Shown here one piece after another: positions 1-8,626 of a DNA stretch of 64,000 bases; positions within the stretch are counted from its first letter, which is position 1, and each line of letters starts with the position of its first letter. This DNA comes from Rhodoblastus sphagnicola. Lineage in GTDB: Bacteria; Pseudomonadota; Alphaproteobacteria; Rhizobiales; Beijerinckiaceae. Under the pieces are notes generated by a model. The model was not told the DNA's origin. It did no database searches and saw only the letters and a list, made by a program, of their open reading frames with translations. The stretch is from NCBI RefSeq assembly GCF_002937075.1, contig NZ_NHSJ01000057.1, positions 1 to 64,000 on the forward strand, written 5' to 3'. The position numbers were made by a program, and so were the translations under genes.

Positions 1-188
1 GAGCGCTTGCCGGCATCGACTTCAGCCTTGTTGACCCATTCACGCAGGGTGTGCGGCGAGCAGCCGATCTTCGACGCCACCGACGATACCGCCGCCCAGC
101 GCGAGGCGTGATCGCCTTCGTGATCCAAAACCATCCGCACCGCGCGGGCGCGAACCTCAGGTGAAAATTTGTTGGTCGTAGTGCTCAT
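1..188 (-). CDS. IS3-family transposase OrfA, N-terminal part
   Basis: Reading leftward from an ATG at 188, the peptide starts [20 protein letters not shown] and continues through a helix-turn-helix segment containing [19 protein letters not shown]. This is the classic OrfA DNA-binding start of IS3 elements (HTH_Tnp_1 family). About 62 residues are visible before the window ends; a complete OrfA is usually 90-110 residues. In this family OrfA is normally fused to OrfB by programmed frameshifting to give the active transposase. Confidence 0.85.
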   Translation of the reverse strand, partial: MSTTTNKFSPEVRARAVRMVLDHEGDHASRWAAVSSVASKIGCSPHTLREWVNKAEVDAGKR

Positions 189-242
189 GATGGCTCCATC
201 CTATTTGGGAGTTGGAGCCTCCGGCAAACCCGGCGCGGTTCA
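1..242 (-). mobile_element. End of an IS3-family insertion sequence (cut by window edge)
   Basis: The element end reads inward from 242 as TGAACCGCGCCGGGTTTGCC, a terminal sequence typical of IS3-family elements whose first gene follows within about 60 bases. The orfA start lies at 188. Only the 5' end of the element is in the window; orfB and the other terminal repeat would lie to the left. It marks the left edge of a gene-remnant zone, consistent with an accessory island. Confidence 0.75.
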
Positions 243-396
243 CTTCGGCGCCGCCGCCACGCCCAAATCATGTGTTCATCATTCCCGCTCAACGCGACCT
301 GCACGTTCTCTCCAGATGCTAATCGCGCCGTCGATCAATGGCGTTTCGCTTTTCCGCTGACCTCAATTTGAGGCAACCGAAAGCGGCTCCAGCGCA

Positions 397-770
397 ATGA
401 CAGATGCAAAGCCGACATCAAGAGCGATCGAAATGCGGGCGGCGCGCTTTGCTCGATACCGCGCCACACGCCGCCCTGCGCCGAAGGGGCTCCTCGGCGG
501 GTGGGGTCCGGGATTGCTCACCGGAGCCTCGGACGACGATCCGGGCGGAATGAAAACTTACTCGCAAGCGGGCGGCGGTTCGGCTACGCAATATGCTGGG
601 TGGTGCTGCTCTGCTTCCCGCTTATGGCGGCGATACAGGAGATCAGCGCGCGCAGCGGGCGAGTGACCGGGCAAGGCATCGCCGGCAATTTTCGCGCGCG
701 CCGCTCGCCCCGGCTGCTGCGCGCGATGGTCGGGCTCCTGCTGGCCGCGAACATCATCAACCTTGGCCCT
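397..770 (+). pseudogene. NRAMP-family divalent metal transporter remnant (frameshifted, truncated)
   Basis: From ATG 397 the frame reads a family-typical N-terminus with GPGLLTGASDDDPGGMKTYS, the first transmembrane metal-binding region of Mn/Fe NRAMP transporters. Near position 575 the homology jumps to another frame, continuing RFGYAICWVVLLCFPLMAAI, then QEISARSGRVTGQGIAGN and LLLAANIINLG, which matches the next two transmembrane segments. Homology stops around 770, where a glycosyltransferase tail begins. With about 125 of some 400 residues and a frameshift it cannot make a transporter. Confidence 0.75.
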
Positions 771-1003
771 CAAGGGTCAACTCCCTGCAGGTCTTTGTCT
801 CACAGTGATTGGCGCGGAGGGGACGCGCCTTCGCGCATTGGTTGGCGCAAGAATCGGAGCGGATTTCCGAACGCTTGGCGACGGTCGCGATACCGACGCT
901 CGCGGAAGTCCGACGCGCGGCAGCAATCCATTGCCATGTGGGCTACAAGACCACGGGCCGCGCTTGCCTGAGCGGGGCGTTTCCGAGGGCGAAGAAAAAG
1001 TGA
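771..1003 (+). pseudogene. 3' remnant of a GT32-type glycosyltransferase, paralogue of the TPR-GT32 gene at 15178-18291
   Basis: The frame ending at 1003 reads RAFAHWLAQESERISERLAT, then IPTLAEVRRAAAIHCH, then YKTTGRACLSGAFP and a lysine-rich end. It aligns residue by residue with the C-terminus of the intact protein at 15178-18291 (ALARWLSSEPAKLDDRLAST, ILTLAEMRRAVAMHCH, YKTTGRAWLSGAFP). The TPR region and the DXD catalytic region are missing. It abuts the NRAMP remnant, so this is a rearrangement scar. A TTG at 809 could start a 64-residue peptide, but nothing suggests it is made. Confidence 0.7.
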
Positions 1004-1098
1004 TCAGCTTGACTTGGCGCTCCATCATCTACGATATGAATGACCGCAGCGACGCGAATATCCACCACTGTTTCCACGTAGGTAGGAAGGTCCGTATT

Positions 1099-2175
1099 GT
1101 GATTGCTCGACGTACATTGCTAGCGATCCTTACAAGTGCCTTGGCTCGGCTGCCAGCCCACTCAAAATCTGCTGCAGGAGTCAAGATTGGCGCCATTCGA
1201 TGGGATGCGTGGTATACACAGAGCCCAAAGGATGGCATTCGCAATTTTGTTCAAAGAACGCTTAGCCCTGAGCAATGGCGCGACCGCGCGCCGTCCTGCA
1301 CCATAGTAAACGAGCTGAAAGAAATATCATTTGACGAATGCGGGGTGCAGTCCCGCATCGACAGTGAAATTGTCAAAGCCCATGATGCAGGAATTGATTA
1401 TTGGGCCTATTGCTGGTTCGGCGCTGACCATCCCATGCAGAACGCTTGGCGTTTACATCAAAGCAGTACGGTTAACCACCTTGTTAATTGGTGCTGCATC
1501 TTATCGTTTGGTCAATTCGTTCAGTATGAAGATGAAAGCTTACACGAAATGACCCGCCAGCTAAGGTTCCACAATTACCAATCTGTGTTAGGGGGGCGCC
1601 CACTTTTATTCATAATGCAAGACAAGACTGGCTTCGACGCAGTGGCAAATGGCATTCGCAATCTTAGGTTATTTTGTAATAATTCCGGATTGAGAGACCC
1701 ATATGTCGTACTGCTAGTTGCGGCATCACGTCGCGGGATTCTCTCGGAGACTGGCGCCGACGCGATCGGCGCCTATGAGAGAGCGAGCCCGACCCCCGTA
1801 GCCGGAGACTACGAAGAACTAGCTAAAATCGCCGAAAGTTATTGGAGCGCGCTCGCCGGTACGGGGCAAGCAATCGTCCCGACAGCTATGACGGGATGGG
1901 ACACGCGCCCGCGTCAGGAGACGCCCGTTCCTTGGACACCTAATCCCCGGTCTAGCTCCGGCGAAGCACATTATTTCCGGTCGGGAACTCCTGAACAGAT
2001 CGCCGCGCATGTTCATAATATGTTAGAATGGATTCGGTTGAATTACAGTTCGTGTCCGGCGCAGACAGGATTGATTTATTCGTGGGACGAACATGACGAA
2101 GGCGGGTCCGTGCTCAATTCAACCCTCGGCGCCGGGGACAGCATACTAAATGCAATCGGTAAAGTTTTGAAGTGA
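1099..2175 (+). CDS. GH99/GH71-like (WbsX-type) polysaccharide-locus protein
   Basis: About 358 residues. Family-like motifs in order are KIGAIRWDAWY near the N-terminus, AHDAGIDYWAYCWFG, GGRPLLFI, IVPTAMTGWDTRPRQE, and a C-terminal TGLIYSWDEHDEGG. These resemble the (beta/alpha)8 GH99/GH71-like domains of O-antigen and exopolysaccharide loci, so cleavage or transfer of mannose-type glycans is possible but unproven. I choose GTG 1099 because TAGGAAGG sits 7 bases upstream and the start gives MIARRTLLAILTSALA, a signal-peptide-like beginning. ATG 1036 is in frame but has no ribosome-binding site. The next gene starts 7 bases downstream. A decayed relative of its C-terminus lies near 15050. Confidence 0.6.
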   Translation: MIARRTLLAILTSALARLPAHSKSAAGVKIGAIRWDAWYTQSPKDGIRNFVQRTLSPEQWRDRAPSCTIVNELKEISFDECGVQSRIDSEIVKAHDAGIDYWAYCWFGADHPMQNAWRLHQSSTVNHLVNWCCILSFGQFVQYEDESLHEMTRQLRFHNYQSVLGGRPLLFIMQDKTGFDAVANGIRNLRLFCNNSGLRDPYVVLLVAASRRGILSETGADAIGAYERASPTPVAGDYEELAKIAESYWSALAGTGQAIVPTAMTGWDTRPRQETPVPWTPNPRSSSGEAHYFRSGTPEQIAAHVHNMLEWIRLNYSSCPAQTGLIYSWDEHDEGGSVLNSTLGAGDSILNAIGKVLK

Positions 2176-2182
2176 GTTCTCA

Positions 2183-3316
2183 ATGACGGTTGAATCCCAA
2201 GTTCGTTACGCTTCCGAGCGGTCAGTTAAGAACATTTCAATACGGCAGTTGCGACCGGCGTTTCAACGGCAAGCCTCGTCGTTTTCGGCGGCATGGTCGG
2301 GTGTGGCCGGAGGCATCGCGCCTCCTGGGTGGTGGGCTCCCGACCTTCTAATCCCTGGCGCCGCTTTGGAGTTGTTCTCAATAGAAGACGCATACTATGT
2401 GCCTTCGAGTGGGGCCGTCCTGACAGCCGGAGGCCAACTTTTTGCCTCGACCGCTCAACAGGCCATGTACATAGATCCCAAGCTAGAGAAGCTCGCGAAT
2501 ATTTGGTCGACCCGCTTTACGGCGCCGCGGATTGATGAAGGCGTTGTTACTATGCCGTTCGGAGCACTTCACAATTACGGACATTTCGTTCTTGACGCCA
2601 TGACCTCCGTCGCGGCCATCGTTGAAGAGGGTGATTTCCGACAAGTTCCATTCGTAACAGCGCCTCTTAAGGGCTGGCATCGTCAGTACTTCGAACTGTT
2701 GAATGTCCAACCGCTAGAGCTCTCTGAGCCTATTTATTCGTTTGGCCGCATAACATTTTCTTCTGGAATGAATAATTCCTTACACAAGCCGAATTGTCAC
2801 TTCCATACGCTTAGAGATGCAGTGTTCGAAAGGGTTCCCGCAACTACATCTGCCGGAGCAGGTCTGATTTACATCAGCAGGAAGGGTCACCACAGACCGC
2901 TGATCAATGAAGCCGAGTTGGAAGTAGCCCTTAAGGCGATCGGTTTTTCTATTATCCAGCCAGAAACGCTGCCCATCGCTGAGCAGATTAACATTTTTCG
3001 CTCTGCCAAGATCGTTGTCGCTCCTACGGGCGCAGCGATGGCTAATCTACTATTCTCCCGTAAAGAAACGGCTATTGAAATCCTCCCACGGGACATGACA
3101 TTGAGTGATACGGGCCATAAATGGGTTGCCTTTCTAACGGCAATGGGCGAAGGAGACTGGCGGCCCTATTTCTGTGAAGACGTATCGGGAGTTGAACAGC
3201 CGGAAATTAATGGAGTAAAGCGCGCCGGTTTGAAGCCCTTCACATTATCTGTTGCAGATTTAATATCATTTATTGAAAACGTGTTAGACGAGCGAACTCA
3301 CTCGCCCGTATTATGA
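2183..3316 (+). CDS. Glycosyltransferase family 61 (DUF563) protein
   Basis: 377 residues. The C-terminal half carries the GT61 pattern: LHNYGHFVLDAM around residue 125, GLIYISRKGHHRPLINEAEL around 230, QINIFRSAKIVVAPTGAAMA around 268, and NLLFSRKETAIEILPRD. GT61 enzymes transfer sugars such as xylose or GlcNAc to polysaccharides; the acceptor here is unknown. It follows the GH-like gene by 7 bases on the same strand and probably shares its transcript. Its last 6 bases overlap the convergent gene ending at 3311. Base composition here is visibly more AT-rich than in the right half of the window, suggesting acquisition. Confidence 0.75.
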   Translation: MTVESQVRYASERSVKNISIRQLRPAFQRQASSFSAAWSGVAGGIAPPGWWAPDLLIPGAALELFSIEDAYYVPSSGAVLTAGGQLFASTAQQAMYIDPKLEKLANIWSTRFTAPRIDEGVVTMPFGALHNYGHFVLDAMTSVAAIVEEGDFRQVPFVTAPLKGWHRQYFELLNVQPLELSEPIYSFGRITFSSGMNNSLHKPNCHFHTLRDAVFERVPATTSAGAGLIYISRKGHHRPLINEAELEVALKAIGFSIIQPETLPIAEQINIFRSAKIVVAPTGAAMANLLFSRKETAIEILPRDMTLSDTGHKWVAFLTAMGEGDWRPYFCEDVSGVEQPEINGVKRAGLKPFTLSVADLISFIENVLDERTHSPVL

Positions 3317-4366
3317 TAATGTCAAAATGTTCCATTGACCAGATGGCACAAACGTACGGTATTCATCTACATGTAATCCACACTCTACCAAAATTCCTTC
3401 GAGTTCCAAACATTGTTCTCCGTCGAACTCTGAGTATTCTTGCATCGTCATTTCGTCGCACAATTCATCATTTTCGGCCAAGGTGATGGATAGTCTTCCA
3501 TCCCTGTCTTGAACCGTCGTTCTGATAGGCACGATTCTCGCCTCAAATTCCGTCTTCATGTAAGGCCTAAGATTTAAATTCTTGACGAGGGTCACATCTC
3601 CAGAGATACGGATCTTTGATCTGGACTTCGCCGCATTTAGATAAATTGCATGAACTTTCAGGACCCTACCAACGTCAAGCTGGATCTCAGCGCCTTTCGA
3701 AATGCGGATACCAGAAAACGTAATCAGACTATTCTTGTATTTGACGCATTCAAATTGGGGGAAGCGATCCGCCAAATTAACGACCGAAAAATCCCGATAG
3801 CAATACGTAATCGTTCTATTTAGGTTGACAGTGTCGTTTTCGAGCTGAAAGAAGCTACAGATAACTGACGCTAGGCCGTCAACCAGAGATGGGCCAATAT
3901 GAGCTGGGTCAACAAATAGTGACGAAATCCGTTTCTCATCACCAGCAATTTCAGAAACGATTAGATCACGCACATCGATATAAAGGTATCTATTTGCGTT
4001 TATCACAGACATATAAATAGACATCACAGGATGGTCCAAATGGACCTGAACGGGTATGAGCACAAAAATTGGCTGGCAATTATTCATTCTGCATTTATGA
4101 CCAATCCACTCGATCCATTGCGCCACTTGGCATAAGTCTGTACTGTTATTTTTTTGAACCGTTAGATCGACAACGCACGTGTCAATCAGACAGTAATCCG
4201 CGCCGTCAAAAAAACCGTCATCCATATAGTAGGGGCCAATGACTGAGGGGCTGGCTCCAACTAGAGCCGACCGCAGGAAACGCGCTGCCTTACGTTCTTT
4301 GATCTTGTTCAAAAATCCTGCGTGAAGGATGCTATTGGATTGGCCAAGCGCAACAAAAGACTTCAT
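3311..4366 (-). CDS. SGNH-like protein with C-terminal beta domain, polysaccharide locus
   Basis: 351 residues. The N-terminus, MKSFVALGQSNSILHAGF, places a serine in a GQSN context like the nucleophile block of some SGNH hydrolases. A later VDPAHIGPSLVDGLA supplies a D-x-x-H pair where the SGNH catalytic Asp and His are expected (about residue 170). The remaining ~150 residues look like beta strands with no family I recognise. The start overlaps the preceding gene's stop by 4 bases (ATGA), so it is the last gene of the operon that runs from 14197. An acyl-ester hydrolase or O-acetyltransferase role on the sugar is plausible but inferred. Confidence 0.5.
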   Translation of the reverse strand: MKSFVALGQSNSILHAGFLNKIKERKAARFLRSALVGASPSVIGPYYMDDGFFDGADYCLIDTCVVDLTVQKNNSTDLCQVAQWIEWIGHKCRMNNCQPIFVLIPVQVHLDHPVMSIYMSVINANRYLYIDVRDLIVSEIAGDEKRISSLFVDPAHIGPSLVDGLASVICSFFQLENDTVNLNRTITYCYRDFSVVNLADRFPQFECVKYKNSLITFSGIRISKGAEIQLDVGRVLKVHAIYLNAAKSRSKIRISGDVTLVKNLNLRPYMKTEFEARIVPIRTTVQDRDGRLSITLAENDELCDEMTMQEYSEFDGEQCLELEGILVECGLHVDEYRTFVPSGQWNILTLS

Positions 4367-5061
4367 TTTGATGCTCCCAAAAAAGGAATGAGTTGTTGCA
4401 GAATAGCGTAACCGCCCGGCGAAAAGTGTACCATATCAGGAAGAAAGTTGCTGCAGGGCGAGGCGGGTAAGCAACCCATGGCCTCGTCAACGTTGAGCGG
4501 CGTGACGTTCTTCCGCCGCATCGCCATCTGTCGAAGCGATCGATTAAGTGCGAGTCTTTCGGCAATTCGAAATTGCAGCAGCGGGCCGCGCGGAGGGATC
4601 TCAATCAGAGTCGTGTGCGCCCTCGGCCAAGCGCCCTGAACCACATCAAGGATTGCGGCGACGCCAGCAACAACAGAGCAGTTTGGATCGGAGGGTCCGA
4701 AATTGTTAGTGCCGACCAGCAGCACGACGTTTTCCGGAGACACCGAAGAAAGGTTCATGTTGGCTAATCGCCAAAGCACATTTTGTGTTTTGTCGTTGCC
4801 GTCGCCTAAGTTCAATGCGTTGGGGGCATTAACCTGAGGCCACATTTGAACGAGAGAATCGCCGAGGAGCACCGTTTTCGTCGGCTGGGGAACTCCCATC
4901 AGTGCTTTCAATTGAAGGTGACGCTTAAGCGAGACTCCGGACTGAGGCGGAATTGGCGTGGTGGTCACGAGAACATCCGTAGGATCGCACGTCTCGGCAG
5001 CTGCATGAGTTGCAATGACCGAGAAGCAAATTGCGGCAAAAGTAATTCTCGTTACTTTCAT
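4363..5061 (-). CDS. Secreted SGNH/GDSL-family hydrolase
   Basis: 232 residues with a signal peptide (MKVTRITFAAICFSVIATHA, then AAAE). All four SGNH blocks are visible: VLLGDSLVQMW (nucleophile Ser), the block II Gly in LNLGDGNDKT, LLVGTNNFG, and DMVHFSPGGY with the Asp and His. This is the platelet-activating-factor acetylhydrolase-like subgroup, typically removing acyl groups. Export implies it acts in the periplasm or outside, perhaps trimming acetyl or other esters from the polysaccharide. It starts 36 bases after the GT29-like gene and overlaps the next gene by 4 bases, so it belongs to the same operon. Confidence 0.8.
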   Translation of the reverse strand: MKVTRITFAAICFSVIATHAAAETCDPTDVLVTTTPIPPQSGVSLKRHLQLKALMGVPQPTKTVLLGDSLVQMWPQVNAPNALNLGDGNDKTQNVLWRLANMNLSSVSPENVVLLVGTNNFGPSDPNCSVVAGVAAILDVVQGAWPRAHTTLIEIPPRGPLLQFRIAERLALNRSLRQMAMRRKNVTPLNVDEAMGCLPASPCSNFLPDMVHFSPGGYAILQQLIPFLGASK

Positions 5062-5097
5062 GGATTTCCTTGTCGAGGGAACGAAGATTTGTCTTCA

Positions 5098-6267
5098 TCA
5101 CACGCTCCCGGGCATCAAGAGTTTATCTGGAAGAATCCGAGCGAAGAACTGACGCACCATCCATACTTCGTACTGTAGCTCATGGGTAAGATGGGGGTCT
5201 GGAGGCGTTGTGCCAAAATAATACTGCCTATTTAAATCTCTGTAAAAGTCAAAACCAAAAATAGTAACTGTTTTATTTAGTATCAGCGATATTAATAACA
5301 TAGAAAGAAGTCCGGTGGTTGCGTACTGATAACCAAGATACTTAAGGCACTTGCGTGCGGCTGCTGGCATCAGGCAGATGTTTGAAGGAGGTTCACCGCA
5401 GAATTCTGGAAATACCGTCGATACTGTTCTCCCGGCGTCCAGAGCTAGTCCCGGAACGCTGCTGTTGTACTGAGACATTTTTTTCAAAAGACTGTCTTGG
5501 TTAATTGCGCCGTGCATGTATTGCTCAACGAATAGGACGAGCGAAGTATTTGACCCAACGTCATCGCTGTAGCCTTTTATCGCCGGCCAATTAATTCTGA
5601 CAACCACATCGTGGCTGTCAATTGCTTTACCGAGACCACTGCCCTTGAGCACGGAGCCATTTCCCACGAGAGCGACTGAATTTGCTTCGTCAAATATTTT
5701 CAAAGTCTGTCTAAAGGTCGTCCTGTTCTGTTCGCGCCGCAGTTGATAGCTGTCGTCATACCCACCGGCAGGCTCGACATATTCAGAAGCATCGCTGAAT
5801 GCTGCTCGTGCCGCAGTTTGCAAATCTCGACCCAGGTCAATTCTGGACGTTTCCGAATCGGCTGCGATCCTCAGAGCAAATTGCATCTTCTTGAAGGCTA
5901 ATGAGTTAGAAAGCAACGGCGACGCGGTCAAATCCATTGCATCAGCAACGCGCCCTTGAAGCAAAGCCAAACGGATTGCGCGCGCTTGAGCATCTTCGGA
6001 AAATGGTGCTGCGCTTCGGTGACGCGAATTACAGTCCGACGCGATTTTAAAATTACCTTGCCGAAGGTAGTGCAGCGAAAGAAAACGCCAATAATCTGGA
6101 CTAGAAACGTTAGCCGCAGCTAGTGACGAGCCTAGGGCATTAAAAGCGTCCACTTTAGTCGCGCGCAGGTGCAACAACTTATCGAAAACATCGACGTTTT
6201 CCTCGACAATCTCGCTAATGGTTCCCTTCAACGAATTGGCAGCGTCGCCCGCGTAAGGACTTGTCAA
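5098..6267 (-). CDS. GT29 (sialyltransferase-like) glycosyltransferase
   Basis: 389 residues. The N-terminal ~185 residues are a helical region without recognised motifs. The catalytic part shows GT29 sialylmotifs: an L-motif-like SVALVGNGSVLKGSGLGKAI followed by DSHDVVVRIN (about 197-225), an S-motif-like ATTGLLSMLLISLILN followed by VTIFGFDFY, and H-x4-E near the end (HELQYEVW) resembling motif VS. GT29 enzymes use CMP-activated ulosonic acids. The gene overlaps the CMP-sugar synthetase gene by 4 bases, which supports that donor. Donor and acceptor identities are inferred. No signal peptide is evident, so the reaction is probably cytoplasmic. Confidence 0.75.
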   Translation of the reverse strand: MTSPYAGDAANSLKGTISEIVEENVDVFDKLLHLRATKVDAFNALGSSLAAANVSSPDYWRFLSLHYLRQGNFKIASDCNSRHRSAAPFSEDAQARAIRLALLQGRVADAMDLTASPLLSNSLAFKKMQFALRIAADSETSRIDLGRDLQTAARAAFSDASEYVEPAGGYDDSYQLRREQNRTTFRQTLKIFDEANSVALVGNGSVLKGSGLGKAIDSHDVVVRINWPAIKGYSDDVGSNTSLVLFVEQYMHGAINQDSLLKKMSQYNSSVPGLALDAGRTVSTVFPEFCGEPPSNICLMPAAARKCLKYLGYQYATTGLLSMLLISLILNKTVTIFGFDFYRDLNRQYYFGTTPPDPHLTHELQYEVWMVRQFFARILPDKLLMPGSV

Positions 6268-7016
6268 TGCACCGACTCCAATTTCTTCAGAATGGTTCGC
6301 ACCCGTCCCGCATCCTCCGGCGTGTCGACCGCAATTGAATCCGCTGACAGCGGCGCCATTCGCACATCGTAGCCGAGTTCGAGAAAGCGCAAGATTTCAA
6401 TGTCCTCGATGACCTCAAGCGGCGTCTTCGCTGGCGCGCCAGCGAAGGCGCGCAAGGCGTCTGGGGGAAAGGCATAGATGCAAATTTGCCGCCACGCCCT
6501 GACGAATGCAAGGGTCTTGTTGGTGGGGACGGAGCCGCGCGACATATAGAGCAGGCGACCATCCGGACGCATCACGACCTTTGGAATCGTTGGACTGCGG
6601 AATTGGTCTTCGGACTCGATCGGCGCGACGCCGTTCAGCACCTCTCCGGGGTGGGCGGCGGCGACATCGAGCATCACGCCGATGTCGCCGGGATTGAACA
6701 AGGGTTCGTCGCCCTGGACGTTGATGTAAAGATCGGCCTCGACCGTCCGCGCGACTTCCGCTACCCGGTCGGTGCCGGTCAGGCAGTGCGGAGAGGTCAT
6801 CAGCACATTTATGCCGAGCGCCTGACAGTGCGACAATACTCTGTCGTCGTCGGTGGCGACGTGGATCAACTCCTTGGGAAAGCCCAACGCGCAGCGCTCG
6901 AACGTTCGCTGGATCATGCTCTTGCCGCACAAATCGATCAGAGGTTTGCCGGGGAGGCGGCTAGATTGATAGCGCGCGGGGATGACGATGATGGAACGCA
7001 AAACGGGGCCCTTCAC
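6264..7016 (-). CDS. KdsB-like CMP-ulosonate (CMP-Kdo-type) cytidylyltransferase
   Basis: 250 residues, the usual KdsB length. Motifs are IVIPARYQSSRLPGKPL (CTP-binding loop), VATDDDRV, LTGTDRVAEVAR and DLYINVQGDEPLFNP, which characterise 3-deoxy-manno-octulosonate cytidylyltransferases and relatives. It would couple a 3-deoxy-2-ulosonic acid to CMP. Because it sits between an aldolase and a GT29-like transferase with 4-base overlaps on both sides, I infer it activates the locus-specific acid rather than serving lipid A core synthesis; the housekeeping kdsB should be elsewhere. Exact substrate (Kdo, another C8 or a C9 acid) cannot be read from sequence. Confidence 0.85.
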   Translation of the reverse strand: MKGPVLRSIIVIPARYQSSRLPGKPLIDLCGKSMIQRTFERCALGFPKELIHVATDDDRVLSHCQALGINVLMTSPHCLTGTDRVAEVARTVEADLYINVQGDEPLFNPGDIGVMLDVAAAHPGEVLNGVAPIESEDQFRSPTIPKVVMRPDGRLLYMSRGSVPTNKTLAFVRAWRQICIYAFPPDALRAFAGAPAKTPLEVIEDIEILRFLELGYDVRMAPLSADSIAVDTPEDAGRVRTILKKLESVH

Positions 7017-8626
7017 AGATCGGGGGAGTACACCGACGTCTGCGGCACATGGTAGCGCGACGGCGTGATCGCGACCAGTGGCCGCGCTTTGGCGGATTGG
7101 CCATAGACATCAAAAATGGCGTCCATTTCGTGGCTGCGTGGATCGTCGCCGAAATAACCATCGAAGCCGGCCAGGAGAATACGTCGTGCTCCGGCCGCAG
7201 TTGCGATGGCGAGTGCGTAAGCCGCGACGAGCGGCGCGGGCGCGACGGCATAATCAGACTCCGCCTCGAACGCGCCGGGTTCCACGGTCAAGCCGTAATC
7301 GAGCATTTTCACATCCGCGAAGCTCCCGCGAACGGAGGCGTCGAGACGCGCGACAGGCACGAAAACCGGAACCGGGCTTTCCCGGTAATGCGCTGCATCC
7401 ATCAACAGTCGCACCGGATGGCAGGCAGCGCGCGCGGTCAGCAATTCGTCGGGAAGGACCTTGGTCAGGTTGAGACCGATAACGACAGGATTTGCTCGCC
7501 TCACAAAGGCAGCGACGCCATCTTTGTGGCGCTCGGCCTCAGGACTGCCTGAGACCAACAGAACATCCCGGCCCTGAGCCCAGTTCGTAATGTTGAAGCC
7601 GCCCCGGCTCTCGCCTGTGAAAAGGTTGCGCGAAGCGTCCAGGAAGGACCGCCGGTAACTGTCCCTGCCGTTCGTCCTGAGAAATTCAATTGCGCCAAGA
7701 ATTTCTTCTTGTCCATAGCGAGGATCGCTCATCATTTCCTGAATATAAGTCGGATGAATGCCGTAGCTCCCCGACAGATAATAATAAGGGTTCGGCCCCC
7801 AGCCAAACTCACGTTGCATCGGGACAAAATGCTTGTTCAGGAGGTTGAGCAGCGGCGTGATATTATACTTGCCGATTCCGAGCCGGTTCATCTCGATCAG
7901 CATATATTCAGTGCGCACATTGCCGGGTCCGCGTCCCATGCCGAGCACGGTCGCGTCGATCCAGGTCGCGCCACAACGAATGGCTTCAACACTGTTCGCC
8001 AGGGCCCGGCCCATGTTGTCGTGCGTGTGGATGCCGATCGGGCCGCTCCAATGCGCCTTCAGACTCGCTATGATGTTGCTTACATCCGACGGATCGAGTC
8101 CGCCAAGACTGTCGGCGAAGTACAGGGCCTCGATCGGCAGGTCGCTGGCGACGCGTGACAGTTCAACGATTTCTTCGGGCGTACGCTCTCCAATCTGCAT
8201 CAGATTGAGACCAATCAGGTAGCCAAGTTCGGCCAAGGCGTGAATCGCAGGCTCAAGCTTCACAATCTCCCGGAAATGTGCGGCAATGCGTACCAGTTGC
8301 ACGGGCGAATCGGCGCGCTGTCGAAACAGTTTGTGAACGGCGGCGGCGGGCCCTTCGGGGTAATTTGTCAGGTCGGCGGCATTGACCATCACGGCGACGC
8401 CGAGGCGTTTCGGAATGTCGAAACTGCGGATGTAATCGTCCGTCGTGAAGGCGCAGGGTCCCATGAATTTGTCGCCGGCGAAGAACCGGAAGCCAAGCTC
8501 GACATAATCGACGCCGGTCTCTGCCATCACTGAAATGTAATTTTGCACGAGAGTCCGTTCAAATGCCCATTGGTTGTAGTAACCTCCGTCACGAAACGTG
8601 CAGTCGATAATCGTATGAATGGTCAT
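7013..8626 (-). CDS. DRE-TIM (HMGL-like) aldolase fused to a C-terminal DUF115/sialyltransferase-like domain
   Basis: 537 residues, two domains. Residues 1-310 form a DRE-TIM metallolyase barrel: TIIDCTFRDGGYYNQW (catalytic Arg-Asp), VDYVELGFR, ALYFADSLGGLDP and the metal-binding GIHTHDNMGRALANS. This is the 4-hydroxy-2-oxovalerate/HMG-CoA-lyase-like superfamily, which joins or splits pyruvate and an aldehyde. Residues ~325-537 contain GRDVLLVSGSPEA, VVIGLNLTKVLPDE and GARRILLAGFDGYFGDDPRS, like a Rossmann-type MptE/DUF115 or GT42-like fold. With a HAD phosphatase and CMP-synthetase alongside, I infer synthesis of a 3-deoxy-2-ulosonic acid from pyruvate and a sugar aldehyde. It overlaps the HAD gene by 1 base; GGGAGAGG precedes its start. 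Confidence 0.75.
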   Translation of the reverse strand: MTIHTIIDCTFRDGGYYNQWAFERTLVQNYISVMAETGVDYVELGFRFFAGDKFMGPCAFTTDDYIRSFDIPKRLGVAVMVNAADLTNYPEGPAAAVHKLFRQRADSPVQLVRIAAHFREIVKLEPAIHALAELGYLIGLNLMQIGERTPEEIVELSRVASDLPIEALYFADSLGGLDPSDVSNIIASLKAHWSGPIGIHTHDNMGRALANSVEAIRCGATWIDATVLGMGRGPGNVRTEYMLIEMNRLGIGKYNITPLLNLLNKHFVPMQREFGWGPNPYYYLSGSYGIHPTYIQEMMSDPRYGQEEILGAIEFLRTNGRDSYRRSFLDASRNLFTGESRGGFNITNWAQGRDVLLVSGSPEAERHKDGVAAFVRRANPVVIGLNLTKVLPDELLTARAACHPVRLLMDAAHYRESPVPVFVPVARLDASVRGSFADVKMLDYGLTVEPGAFEAESDYAVAPAPLVAAYALAIATAAGARRILLAGFDGYFGDDPRSHEMDAIFDVYGQSAKARPLVAITPSRYHVPQTSVYSPDL

